Source: Butyrivibrio sp. (GTDB lineage: Bacteria > Bacillota > Clostridia > Lachnospirales > Lachnospiraceae). From it: a DNA stretch of 41,393 nucleotides. The translations under genes were made by a program, and so were the position numbers. Location of the stretch: positions 1-41,393 of the forward strand of contig NZ_SVFW01000013.1 of assembly GCF_015056685.1 (NCBI RefSeq), written 5' to 3'. Positions 33,503-40,975 of this stretch are shown in pieces (the stretch's first letter is position 1; every line of letters begins with the position of its first letter). The notes under the pieces are model-generated. The model was given only the letters and a program-made list of their open reading frames with translations, was not told the origin of the DNA and searched no databases.

Positions 33503-33666
33503 TTTAGTGTAGACGGATTAAGCTGTTTTACTTGAGATGTGTTCAGCAGCAAGCTCATCATTTATTGTAGGTACTTGGCAGAGATGCAGAGGCAGTTATT
33601 ATTTATGAAGATATTGTCAGCTTTTTTGAGTATTGACAGTTGTTACAACAGAATAATCATTACTTA

Positions 33667-33711
33667 TCCCGATACATTGGCAATAAGGGTTGTCGTGTAT
33701 CGGGATTTTTT
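33667..33711 (+). terminator. Rho-independent terminator in the gap before the XRE gene
   Basis: TCCCGATACA (33667-33676) pairs perfectly with TGTATCGGGA (33696-33705), followed by six T. No gene is seen just upstream, so the 33459-33865 gap may hold a small RNA. Another hairpin, GAAACCACC with GGCGGTTTC (33759-33785), follows. I see nothing else in this gap. Confidence 0.6.
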
Positions 33712-33865
33712 GTATGTACTTTGTGCGGTAATAGGGATGTTTTTACAGTAGTAGTTATGAAACCACCAATAATACTGGCGGTTTCGATTAAAAAATATGG
33801 ATAACTCTGTGAATCGTTAACGACCATTGCTTGTATCATGTGATGTAGGGAATAGGAGAAAACGA

Positions 33866-34225
33866 GTGAAAAGAGATAACCCAAAAAAGAAGTCTGAAGC
33901 TAAAGAATTTCATATTCAAGTTGGCAAGAGACTTCAAAGATATAGACTTGAAGCTGGAGTTACACAGCAAGCGTTAGGAATAAGGATTGGGAGAACAGCA
34001 AATACCATAGCTGAGTATGAAGCCGGGAGAACTAAGATACCAATTGAAGTCGTTGCAAAGCTTGCTAAAGAGCTGAATTTTTCAATAGATGAGCTGCTTT
34101 TCGGGGAGCATGGAAGAATGGAATTTGTAGTCGAAAATCAGCTAAGAAAAATCAGCTCAAAGAGAATTCTTTTATATATGAAATTACTAGCAATAGAACT
34201 GGAGAGAAGAGATATAAAATCATAA
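33866..34225 (+). CDS. XRE family transcriptional regulator (ICE repressor-like)
   Basis: A 119-residue protein with an XRE helix-turn-helix at about residues 17-75 (VGKRLQRYRLEAGVTQQALG, then NTIAEYEAGRTKIPIEV, ELNFSIDELLF) and a short helical C-terminus. A GTG start at 33866 is chosen for its AGGAG; the TTG at 33827 has none. Its location ahead of the recombination module matches the repressor position in Tn916-like elements. It probably controls ICE maintenance genes; no dedicated operator was assigned. Confidence 0.82.
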   Translation: MKRDNPKKKSEAKEFHIQVGKRLQRYRLEAGVTQQALGIRIGRTANTIAEYEAGRTKIPIEVVAKLAKELNFSIDELLFGEHGRMEFVVENQLRKISSKRILLYMKLLAIELERRDIKS

Positions 34226-34339
34226 ATTCTGAAACTACATTGCCACAAAGATGCAAACAATGGTTACGACAGGGGGACTGGAACAAGTAGTGTTTTGTCT
34301 CCCTGTTTTTGATTATAAGCTGTGCATAAAGGAGGGGTT

Positions 34340-35005
34340 ATGCCTAAAGAAACTAGAATGACAGCGGAAAAACTTGCAGCAGAGTTATGTGAGCAAGAAG
34401 GCTTTAGCGTTAAAGATGCTTCTGAATTTGCAGAGGACATGCTTAGCAGATTGTTAGCTGGACAAGTGGTAGGTGAAGAAGACGCTAATAACAAAGTGCC
34501 TTCAGTCATACAATCCCAAAAGCTCAGGCTGAGACACTGGTACATTCTTCTGGTCGATCAAATGCCGAATGTTTTTAATCACGATAAACCGATACCAATT
34601 CCTGCCGAATATGGAGGACGTGGAGATTTTATATGGGAACTTGTACGTACTATTTGGATCAAAGGAAAGTCAGATGGGATGCTTGATAAAATAGAGAGGA
34701 TGCTTGATGGTAATGTGTCAGGTACGCCATATGATCCCGAAAAAGACAGACGTAAGGATGGTAAGCTTATCAGGACGATACTCACAGATTGCTTTTTTAC
34801 TGGAGAGGCAAGCTCTCTCACTAACGAGGAGTATGCCAGACAATTACAGATAAGTCGCTCAACTCTTGAGAGTAAAAAAGAAGCAGGCATGGCAATTTTT
34901 GGAATCTTGATGTGGATATATGCTGTCAGAAGAGAAATGGAAGATATAGAAGAAGGAATTATACCAAGACCAGAACAGCATAGATGGTGGATGAAATATG
35001 TTTAG
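34340..35005 (+). CDS. ICE accessory protein of unknown function
   Basis: A 221-residue soluble, acidic protein with no recognised family. The start at 34340 has a perfect AAAGGAGGGG. Residues ~173-200 (EEYARQLQISRSTLESKKE) look like a helix-turn-helix of the sigma region 4 type, so a DNA-binding role is possible. The middle is rich in aromatic residues (HWYILLVDQMPNVF). It is followed by a clear terminator. Confidence 0.6.
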   Translation: MPKETRMTAEKLAAELCEQEGFSVKDASEFAEDMLSRLLAGQVVGEEDANNKVPSVIQSQKLRLRHWYILLVDQMPNVFNHDKPIPIPAEYGGRGDFIWELVRTIWIKGKSDGMLDKIERMLDGNVSGTPYDPEKDRRKDGKLIRTILTDCFFTGEASSLTNEEYARQLQISRSTLESKKEAGMAIFGILMWIYAVRREMEDIEEGIIPRPEQHRWWMKYV

Positions 35006-35006
35006 G

Positions 35007-35031
35007 GAGCAGCTTTGAGGCTGCTCTTTTT
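35007..35031 (+). terminator. Rho-independent terminator
   Basis: GAGCAGC-TTTGAG-GCTGCTC (35007-35026) followed by TTTTT. It ends the transcript of the preceding unknown gene. Confidence 0.8.
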
Positions 35032-35174
35032 ATGTTAATTGAGAAACATTCAATAATTACGCAATAAAAAACAAACAAACTACGTTTAAAGTTTAACAGA
35101 CTTCATTAAATCCGCCAAATGCCAGTAATCATATGATAAAATGCCTATCGTTGCAGAAAGGAGGAGTCATTTAA

Positions 35175-35267
35175 TTGGGGAAACATATCACTGAGTGGGG
35201 AGCTGGTGATTGTTATGAAAAAGAGTGTAAATGTTTATATGGCCGCATAAGATGTGGACCATTGTAA
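35175..35267 (+). CDS. Very small Cys-rich protein (TTG start)
   Basis: A 30-residue frame starting at TTG 35175 with a near-perfect AAAGGAGGAG eight bases upstream. It contains DCYEKECKC and RIRCG, four Cys in 15 residues, enough for one metal site or two disulfides. A TATGAT box at 35132 may serve as -10. It lies 55 bases before the zinc-ribbon gene. The strong site and Cys pattern support a real gene, but its length keeps confidence moderate. Confidence 0.5.
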   Translation: MGKHITEWGAGDCYEKECKCLYGRIRCGPL

Positions 35268-35322
35268 TTCCGAGTTATCAGGTTTTGGTAGAAAGAGTAA
35301 AAAATTGTTGGGAGAATATGCA

Positions 35323-35577
35323 ATGGCAGATATAAATGTAGCGGCTTGTTTTGAGAGGGAATTGGAGGAATTACACTGCCCATATTGTGGGAAATGGGTG
35401 TGTGATACCGATATGAATATAGGGCGAATAATAGAGCCCTGTAGAGAATGCGGAAGAAGACTTGTCATAATGAATATGGGAGATGTACCGTTTGTCTTTA
35501 AGGACAGGAGGAAGGTTGCCAGAATCCGCAGAAAAGAAAAAAAGATGCTTAAAAAAGCATTCTCAACTACAACTTAA
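35323..35577 (+). CDS. Small zinc-ribbon protein
   Basis: An 84-residue protein with two CxxC knuckles, LHCPYCGKWVC and EPCRECGRRL, about 25 residues apart, and a very basic C-terminus (RRKVARIRRKEKKMLKKAF). The start at 35323 has GGGAG eight bases upstream; a longer GTG frame from 35254 is less likely and overlaps the small Cys-rich gene. It probably binds zinc and nucleic acid. Such proteins are common ICE accessory genes; no specific role is known. Confidence 0.65.
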   Translation: MADINVAACFERELEELHCPYCGKWVCDTDMNIGRIIEPCRECGRRLVIMNMGDVPFVFKDRRKVARIRRKEKKMLKKAFSTTT

Positions 35578-35714
35578 TATTGATATGAGCTGTGTGTATT
35601 GGGCGTCGAATCCGTAATTGTGGAAGGTTCGCAGCATGCAGCAAGAGTTTGCTTAGACGGACTATGAACAGTAATTGATGTTGAAAGGCGGAGCAGAACA
35701 GAGGAAATATCCAT

Positions 35715-35747
35715 GACGGGTATTCTGTTTTGCTACCGTCTTTTTAT
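35715..35747 (+). terminator. Rho-independent terminator
   Basis: GACGG (35715-35719) pairs with CCGTC (35736-35740), followed by TTTTTATT. A competing longer pairing AGCAGAACAG with CTGTTTTGCT overlaps it. The rest of the 35578-35916 gap holds only this and the palindromes below. Confidence 0.6.
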
Positions 35748-35763
35748 TATGCCAATTTTTAGC

Positions 35764-35828
35764 GTTCAAATTTGAACTCATTTCGGAGATTTTTCTCTGT
35801 TTTCTCTGAATAAGGTTCAGATTTGAAC
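35764..35828. promoter_or_regulatory. Two GTTCAAATTTGAAC-type palindromes
   Basis: A perfect 14-base palindrome GTTCAAATTTGAAC (35764-35777) and a one-mismatch copy GTTCAGATTTGAAC (35815-35828) are 51 bases apart, upstream of the sigma-like gene. The regularity suggests operator sites of a dimeric regulator, perhaps the XRE protein encoded at 33866. Confidence 0.5.
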
Positions 35829-35916
35829 ATTTTTAATTGGGAAACTTACATAGGCAGATATCCGTGAAGCCCGGTTTTTGAAACTGACAACTTTCAAAAA
35901 TCGGAGGAAACGGAAA

Positions 35917-36435
35917 ATGAATAATAAAGATAATAATAAGGAATATGAAGTAATCAACCTGGGATATGAGTACCCTGGGATGAAAGGCGGAATCAAGTGG
36001 GCTGTTATCACGGAGCTGGATAGTGAAATGCTTATAGAAAAATATGGAGATGAATTATCTATGTTCAAGCCATTTGTTGTCATGACAAAAGCTCAGGGAG
36101 AGGTGCTTAAGGATTATGACAGAAATGAGGCTAAACATAGAATGAGAAGAGTCAGAACCTGCTCACTGGACGGATATGTGGAGGGAGAAACTGAGTATAT
36201 ATATTCTGTTTTTTCAAAGGATGAACCAGAGGATATAGTTGTCCAGATGGATGAGGTAGAATGCTTACGTAAGGCTGTTGAAACTCTTACAGATATTCAG
36301 AAAAGGAGGCTCAAACTATATTTTTATAATGATTTGACTGCGCGTGAAATAGCTGAACTAGAAGGCGTTTCACATAAGAATGTGTTGAAATCTTTGAACG
36401 AGGCAATTAAGAAAATTCAAAAATATAAAAACTAA
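35917..36435 (+). CDS. Sigma-70 region 4-like ICE regulator
   Basis: A 172-residue protein. The C-terminal ~65 residues form a sigma region 4-type helix-turn-helix (AVETLTDIQKRRLKLYFYND, then TAREIAELEGVSHKNVLKSL). The N-terminal part lacks an evident region 2, so it is unlikely to act as a full sigma factor. Proteins of this type occur ahead of xis/int in Tn916-like elements (orf7-like position) and regulate element genes. ATCGGAGGAAACGG precedes the ATG at 35917. Confidence 0.78.
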   Translation: MNNKDNNKEYEVINLGYEYPGMKGGIKWAVITELDSEMLIEKYGDELSMFKPFVVMTKAQGEVLKDYDRNEAKHRMRRVRTCSLDGYVEGETEYIYSVFSKDEPEDIVVQMDEVECLRKAVETLTDIQKRRLKLYFYNDLTAREIAELEGVSHKNVLKSLNEAIKKIQKYKN

Positions 36436-36838
36436 GGGGTACCATCAGTAACTTCTCTGTTCGGATAGATGAGAGGATAAAAACTCATTTGTCGGACATT
36501 GAAAAGTAAATAGCCATTCATCAGGTACGTTCCTGTTATTCAAGCCCCAAAGGTACGCCTTGTGCGATATAGCCTCACTGAAAGCCGTTAGCACCGGTCT
36601 GGCGATGACAATAACATGGATAATGATACTTCCGCTCAGCCACAACTCATCGTAATGGGAGCGGCCCGGCGAGATCCGCGGGGAGGTAAAGAGCCTATGG
36701 AGCTGTCAGCTGCAGCCGCCTGATGACTTCCGAAATCCGGGTGTCGAGGACAAATAGATACAATATAAATATTTTGGAGCGTTTCTTCCATATTTTATTT
36801 ATGAAGGAAGCGCTCCTTTTTTAGGAGATATAACAAAT
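36436..36838. other. Structured non-coding region before the recombination genes
   Basis: A 400-base stretch without a convincing gene. It has GC-rich blocks unlike its neighbours (for example GCGGCCCGGCGAGATCCGCGG near 36661), and an 8-codon frame at 36698 behind GGGGAGG (MELSAAAA). It ends in a strong terminator. It may hold an ICE regulatory RNA, a leader with attenuation, or a replication site; I recognised no family. Confidence 0.4.
36776..36822 (+). terminator. Strong Rho-independent terminator upstream of the MazF-excisionase gene
   Basis: GGAGCGTTTCTTC (36776-36788) pairs with GAAGGAAGCGCTCC (36803-36816, one bulge), followed by TTTTTT. It sits only about 17 bases before the next start codon, so it could act as an attenuator in the leader of that gene. 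Confidence 0.75.
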
Positions 36839-37423
36839 ATGAGAGAAGTTTTAAGAGGAGACATATACTTAGCAGATCTGGGTGAAAACATAGGATCTGT
36901 ACAGAGAGGCGAGCGTCCTGTTGTAATAGTACAAAATAATAAAGGAAATAAGTATTCGCCTACAATTACGGTAATACCTGTGACGACTAAGATTCATCGA
37001 AGTAAAGGATTTCCCACTCATGTGCTTTTGGATCATATTGGGGGGCTTGATGAAGAATCAGCATCTATGGCAGAGCAGATAACTACTATAAGTCGTAGTA
37101 AGCTCATAAGATACATTGGCAGTTTGTCAGAGGACTTTATGAAAGCAAAGATCAATAAGTCAATTCGTATACAGTTGGGATTGGAGAAGATAGAGAAAAC
37201 TGTTAAGAAGGATTTGGCAAAGTCTGATTCGCCTGGAGTACCAATTTGGCACAAATCTTCAATGACTGTTGAAGAAGCTTCGGAGTATTCGAATATTGGG
37301 ATAAACAGAATAAGGGAATTATGTAAGGACCCTTTGATCAAAATTTCATTTCAGGTAGGAAGAAAAATATTGATAAAACGAGAGGCGTTTGACGAGTATT
37401 TAAATAATGTGGAACTCATCTGA
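36839..37423 (+). CDS. MazF/PemK toxin-excisionase fusion protein
   Basis: A 194-residue protein with two clear parts. Residues ~3-118 match MazF/PemK endoribonucleases: VLRGDIYLADLGENIGSVQRGERP, GNKYSPTITVIPVTTK, FPTHVLLD, MAEQITTISRSKL. After a short linker, residues ~142-190 match an excisionase-type winged helix (MTVEEASEYSNIGINRIREL, then FQVGRKILIKREAFDEYL). It lies 88 bases before the integrase start, where xis genes lie in Tn916-like elements. No antitoxin gene is seen upstream. The MazF fold keeps its usual RGD and TTK elements, but RNase activity is unproven. AGGAG precedes the ATG. Confidence 0.85.
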   Translation: MREVLRGDIYLADLGENIGSVQRGERPVVIVQNNKGNKYSPTITVIPVTTKIHRSKGFPTHVLLDHIGGLDEESASMAEQITTISRSKLIRYIGSLSEDFMKAKINKSIRIQLGLEKIEKTVKKDLAKSDSPGVPIWHKSSMTVEEASEYSNIGINRIRELCKDPLIKISFQVGRKILIKREAFDEYLNNVELI

Positions 37424-37511
37424 CAGAGCCTGCCAATCTTGAAAAAAAGGCTTTTCTATGTTATTTTTATACACGCGTGATGATGCTTCTTTTATAAGAA
37501 GGAGTGTTATT

Positions 37512-38687
37512 GTGGGTAAAGATTTAAGAGGTCGAGAAATCGGCGAAGGAATTGTGCAGAGAAAGGATGGTTTATATTCTGCCAGATTTACTAATAAGAG
37601 TGGAAAAAGAGTAGAAAAATATTTTGATAGTGCTGCAGAAGCCAAAAAGTGGGTTACGATAAGTCGACTTGAGGATGATAAAAAACCAGGCACAGCCATT
37701 GAATATAGCATGACTGTTGATGAGTGGTTTGTGTATTGGATCAAAACATTTAAGCAGGATTTATCGCCCAATACAATAAGAAATTATAAGGATCGCTACT
37801 ACACTAATGTTCAAAACTATATAGGCAAAATGTTGCTTATAGATGTTAAGGCGATGCATTGTCAGCAGATTCTTAATGAAATGCAGGCAGATTACGCAAT
37901 ATCTACAGTCTATCAGACATACATTTGTCTTGGCTCAATGTTCAAATCTGCTTTGCTAAACGATCTTATTCCTAAGCATCCGCTTGATGCAGTGAACTTC
38001 AGAACAAAAAAAGTAAAGACACCGCGCAGAGTTCTCACTGTGGAGGAACAGGAAAAATTCCTCGAATTTGCAGATAAGAATCATAATGCAAAACAATTTA
38101 GGTTGCTTTTGCAGACAGGACTTAGAACCGGTGAGCTGATAGGTCTAACTTGGGACAGCTTTGATATTGAGAATAGAACCCTGACAATTGATAAAGCACT
38201 TGAGTATAGACATGAGCGTGGGTATTGGAGAGCTGGACCACCAAAAACAATGGCAGGATTCAGGACAATACCGCTTACTGAAGAAGCTTTTGATATATTA
38301 TATGGGTTGTATCAAAAGCGGCACACCAGGAAAGAATCCATGGCACTGTCACAGGTATTAACTTTCATGGATCCGAGAACCGGACTTGAGAGAACAGTAA
38401 ACATGAAGGAATTGATATTCGTGAATTTCCGGACCGGAGAGCCTATCAAGAATTCTACTTATGATACCAACCTTTATAAGATATGTGACAAGGCAGGAAT
38501 TAAACCTTTTTGTATGCACGCATTAAGACACACATTTGCTACCAGATGTATTGAGAGAGGAGTTAATCCGAAGTCTCTTCAAAAGATTTTGGGACATGCA
38601 CAGTTGTCCACCACGATGGATACATATGTACATGTGACTGATGATTCTTTACTTCTTGCGATAAAACAGTTTGAGGCTGCTGTATAG
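37512..38687 (+). CDS. Tyrosine integrase of the ICE (Tn916 Int family)
   Basis: A 391-residue site-specific recombinase that integrates and excises the element. It has an N-terminal AP2-like DNA-binding part (GIVQRKDGLYSARFTNKSGKR), a SAM-like core-binding domain, and the catalytic domain. The catalytic residues are Arg in LRTGELIGL, His and Arg in HALRHTFATR, His in GHAQLST and Tyr in MDTYVHV. The start at GTG 37512 has AAGGAG seven bases upstream; the ATG at 37458 lacks a site. It is the last gene of the element; ychF of the host begins 132 bases further on. Confidence 0.92.
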   Translation: MGKDLRGREIGEGIVQRKDGLYSARFTNKSGKRVEKYFDSAAEAKKWVTISRLEDDKKPGTAIEYSMTVDEWFVYWIKTFKQDLSPNTIRNYKDRYYTNVQNYIGKMLLIDVKAMHCQQILNEMQADYAISTVYQTYICLGSMFKSALLNDLIPKHPLDAVNFRTKKVKTPRRVLTVEEQEKFLEFADKNHNAKQFRLLLQTGLRTGELIGLTWDSFDIENRTLTIDKALEYRHERGYWRAGPPKTMAGFRTIPLTEEAFDILYGLYQKRHTRKESMALSQVLTFMDPRTGLERTVNMKELIFVNFRTGEPIKNSTYDTNLYKICDKAGIKPFCMHALRHTFATRCIERGVNPKSLQKILGHAQLSTTMDTYVHVTDDSLLLAIKQFEAAV

Positions 38688-38819
38688 CCTTTATAATTTT
38701 GTATAAAAGTTGGGAAGTAAAAAAATAATCAAAACTTATCATTTCTGGTGTAAAATGGTGTATATTTCATTATTCTAGATAGAAAGAATCCCGTAAATAC
38801 GGGCTGGAGGTAATAAAAA
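38688..38819. other. Right junction of the ICE with the chromosome
   Basis: This gap between integrase and ychF must contain the right attachment site if the element ends here. It is AT-rich, as favoured by Tn916-type integrases. It carries GTGTAAAATGGTGTATATTTC and, nearer ychF, a small hairpin CCCGT-AAAT-ACGGG (38790-38803) just before the ychF ribosome binding site. The exact attachment core cannot be set without the left end. Confidence 0.5.
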
Positions 38820-39917
38820 ATGAAACTAGGAATCGTAGGTTTACCAAACGTAGGTAAGTCAACACTTTTCAATTCACTTACAAATGCAGGAGCGCTTGCA
38901 GCTAATTATCCTTTTGCAACAATTGATCCTAACGTTGGAGTTGTAGCAGTTCCGGACAAGAGACTGAAACTTTTGGGGGATCTTTATCATTCCAAGAAGG
39001 TTACACCTGCAACAATTGAGTTCGTTGATATTGCCGGACTTGTAAAGGGTGCATCAAAGGGTGAAGGACTTGGAAACCAGTTCCTTGCAAATATCCGTGA
39101 GACAGATGCTATTGTACACGTTGTTAGATGCTTTGAGGATCCTAACGTAGTTCACGTTGACGGTTCGGTTGACCCTGCAAGAGATATAGAGACAATTAAC
39201 CTTGAGCTTATTTTTGCAGATCTTGAGGTTCTTGAGAGAAGAATAGCAAAGGTTGCTAAGACTGCACGTATGGATAAGACTGCGGCAAAAGAGCTGGATC
39301 TTTTGAACAAGATAAAGGCAACTCTTGAAGAAAATAAGATGGCTAGAGAGCTTGAGATCACTGATGAAGATGAGCTTGCTCTTATGAATGGATATGATCT
39401 TCTTACATGGAAGCCTGTAATCTATGCGGCTAATGTTAAGGATGATGATCTTGCTGATGATGGCGCTTCTAACAAGTATGTTGCAGCTGTAAGAGAACTT
39501 GCTTCAAAGTCAGGTAGCGAGGTTTTTGTTATCAGCGCTCAGATTGAAGCTGAAATTTCAGAACTTGAAGCTGATGAGAAGGCAGAGTTCCTTGAGAGCT
39601 TGGGACTTACAGAGTCTGGACTTGATAAGCTTATTGCAGCAAGCTACAAGACACTTGGTCTTATGAGTTTCCTTACATCAGGTGAAGATGAGACAAGAGC
39701 ATGGACAATCAAGATTGGAACAAAAGCTCCTCAGGCAGCAGGTAAGATCCATACAGATTTTGAAAGAGGATTTATCAAGGCTGAGGTTATCAATTATGAG
39801 GATCTTCTGAGAGAGGGTTCACTTGCAGCAGCAAGAGAAAAAGGTCTTGTCCGCATGGAAGGAAAAGAATATGTGGTTCAGGACGGAGATGTTATATTGT
39901 TCAGATTTAACGTCTGA
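38820..39917 (+). CDS. ychF: Ribosome-associated GTPase/ATPase YchF (OLA1 family)
   Basis: A 365-residue Obg-type P-loop protein of the usual family length. It has G1 GLPNVGKST at the N-terminus, the YchF hallmark NYPFATIDPNVG, G3 DIAGLVKGASKGEGLG, a central coiled coil, and a C-terminal TGS domain (TIKIGTKAPQAAGKIHTDFERGF, ending VVQDGDVILFRFNV). The family binds ATP and 70S ribosomes and acts in stress and translation control. GGAGG precedes the ATG. This is a host housekeeping gene, marking the end of the element. Confidence 0.97.
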   Translation: MKLGIVGLPNVGKSTLFNSLTNAGALAANYPFATIDPNVGVVAVPDKRLKLLGDLYHSKKVTPATIEFVDIAGLVKGASKGEGLGNQFLANIRETDAIVHVVRCFEDPNVVHVDGSVDPARDIETINLELIFADLEVLERRIAKVAKTARMDKTAAKELDLLNKIKATLEENKMARELEITDEDELALMNGYDLLTWKPVIYAANVKDDDLADDGASNKYVAAVRELASKSGSEVFVISAQIEAEISELEADEKAEFLESLGLTESGLDKLIAASYKTLGLMSFLTSGEDETRAWTIKIGTKAPQAAGKIHTDFERGFIKAEVINYEDLLREGSLAAAREKGLVRMEGKEYVVQDGDVILFRFNV

Positions 39918-39934
39918 TAAAATGGGAGGATGTT

Positions 39935-40801
39935 ATGCCGGATATAATGGGGAAGATGGATATTGCGTTCCCGCACTTAAACATCTATTTGGAGAATGTC
40001 CCTAAGAGTTTTACTGTTTTTGGCTTTAGTATTGCTTTATATGGAGTGATCATAGGATTGGGCTTTTTTCTGGCGCTTATCCTTATTTCGAAAATTGCAG
40101 GGGCAACTGGTCAAAATCCTGATACATATTGGGATGTGGCGACTTTTGTAATTGTTTTTTCAATTATTGGAGCCAGAATATATTATGTGTTTTTTGCCTG
40201 GGATTACTATAAAGATAATCCTATCAGTGTGTTTAACATCAGAAATGGTGGCCTTGCAATATATGGTGGCGTGATTGCGGGATTCCTTACGGCGTTTATT
40301 TATTGCAGGATAAAAAAAGTAAATTTCTTTTTGCTTACAGACACTATTATGCCGGGGCTTTTACTTGGCCAGGTAATGGGAAGATGGGGCAATTTTACCA
40401 ACAGAGAAGCTTTTGGTGAATATACAGATAATCTTTTTGCTATGAGACTTCCTGTGGAAGCTGTACGAAGCGGAGAGATAACTGAGCTTATGAAGGCTCA
40501 CATGGTGGAAGGAACAAACTATATTCAGGTAAGCCCAACATTTCTTTATGAAAGTATGTGGAACCTGTGCCTTCTTATAATAATACTTTTATACATCAAA
40601 CATAAGAAGTTCGATGGTGAGATAGTTTTGTTATACCTTGGTGGCTATGGCCTTGGAAGATTCTGGATAGAAGGACTTAGAACGGACCAGCTCATAATGC
40701 ATACCACAGGACTTCCGGTGTCACAGATGCTTGCGATGTGTCTTGTTGTATTTTCAGTGACGGCTATGATTATTAAACGTCTTAAAATGCGCGAAAAGTA
40801 A
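39935..40801 (+). CDS. lgt: Prolipoprotein diacylglyceryl transferase
   Basis: Transfers diacylglycerol from phosphatidylglycerol to the lipobox Cys of prolipoproteins in the membrane. It has 288 residues with about seven spans. The Lgt signature is GQVMGRWGNFTNREAFG, with ARIYYVFFAW and GGLAIYGGVIAG upstream and a C-terminal GLGRFWIEGLRTD. The gene follows ychF by 17 bases with GGGAGG upstream. A terminator follows. Confidence 0.96.
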   Translation: MPDIMGKMDIAFPHLNIYLENVPKSFTVFGFSIALYGVIIGLGFFLALILISKIAGATGQNPDTYWDVATFVIVFSIIGARIYYVFFAWDYYKDNPISVFNIRNGGLAIYGGVIAGFLTAFIYCRIKKVNFFLLTDTIMPGLLLGQVMGRWGNFTNREAFGEYTDNLFAMRLPVEAVRSGEITELMKAHMVEGTNYIQVSPTFLYESMWNLCLLIIILLYIKHKKFDGEIVLLYLGGYGLGRFWIEGLRTDQLIMHTTGLPVSQMLAMCLVVFSVTAMIIKRLKMREK

Positions 40802-40824
40802 TAAACAGAATATTTTTTTCAATG

Positions 40825-40868
40825 AAAAATGTCTTCTTGAATTTTTGATTCAGGAGGGCATTTTTTTT
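40825..40868 (+). terminator. Rho-independent terminator after lgt
   Basis: AAAAATGTCTTCTTGAAT pairs with ATTCAGGAGGGCATTTTT, using several G-U pairs, around a TTTTG loop, and a run of eight T ends it. It separates ychF-lgt from the dcw cluster. Confidence 0.75.
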
Positions 40869-40881
40869 CATGGATTTTTAA

Positions 40882-40910
40882 TAGACAGTAAGAAAAAAGT
40901 GTTCTATAAT
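40882..40910 (+). promoter_or_regulatory. mraZ/dcw promoter
   Basis: TAGACA (40882-40887) and TATAAT (40905-40910) are separated by exactly 17 bases, a near-consensus vegetative promoter. Transcription would begin at about 40917, just before the MraZ boxes. Confidence 0.75.
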
Positions 40911-40918
40911 GTGTTTAG

Positions 40919-40975
40919 GTGGTAAAAAGTGGCAAAAAGTGGTTAAAAGTGGTAGAAAAGTGGTAAATTAAGTGG
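40919..40975 (+). promoter_or_regulatory. MraZ-binding repeats (GTGG boxes)
   Basis: Six GTGG units start at 40919, 40929, 40939, 40949, 40960 and 40972, spaced 10-12 bases and separated by A-rich spacers. MraZ is known to bind such helically phased TGG(G) repeats in its own promoter. The last unit overlaps the mraZ start codon. The first lies near the predicted transcription start, consistent with autorepression. Confidence 0.8.

Noticed and set aside
36698..36724. 8-codon frame MELSAAAA behind GGGGAGG as a gene
   Set aside because: Too short to support as a protein; noted only as a possible leader frame.
37458..37511. Upstream ATG as the integrase start
   Set aside because: No ribosome binding site; the GTG at 37512 has AAGGAG at good spacing and begins the conserved part.
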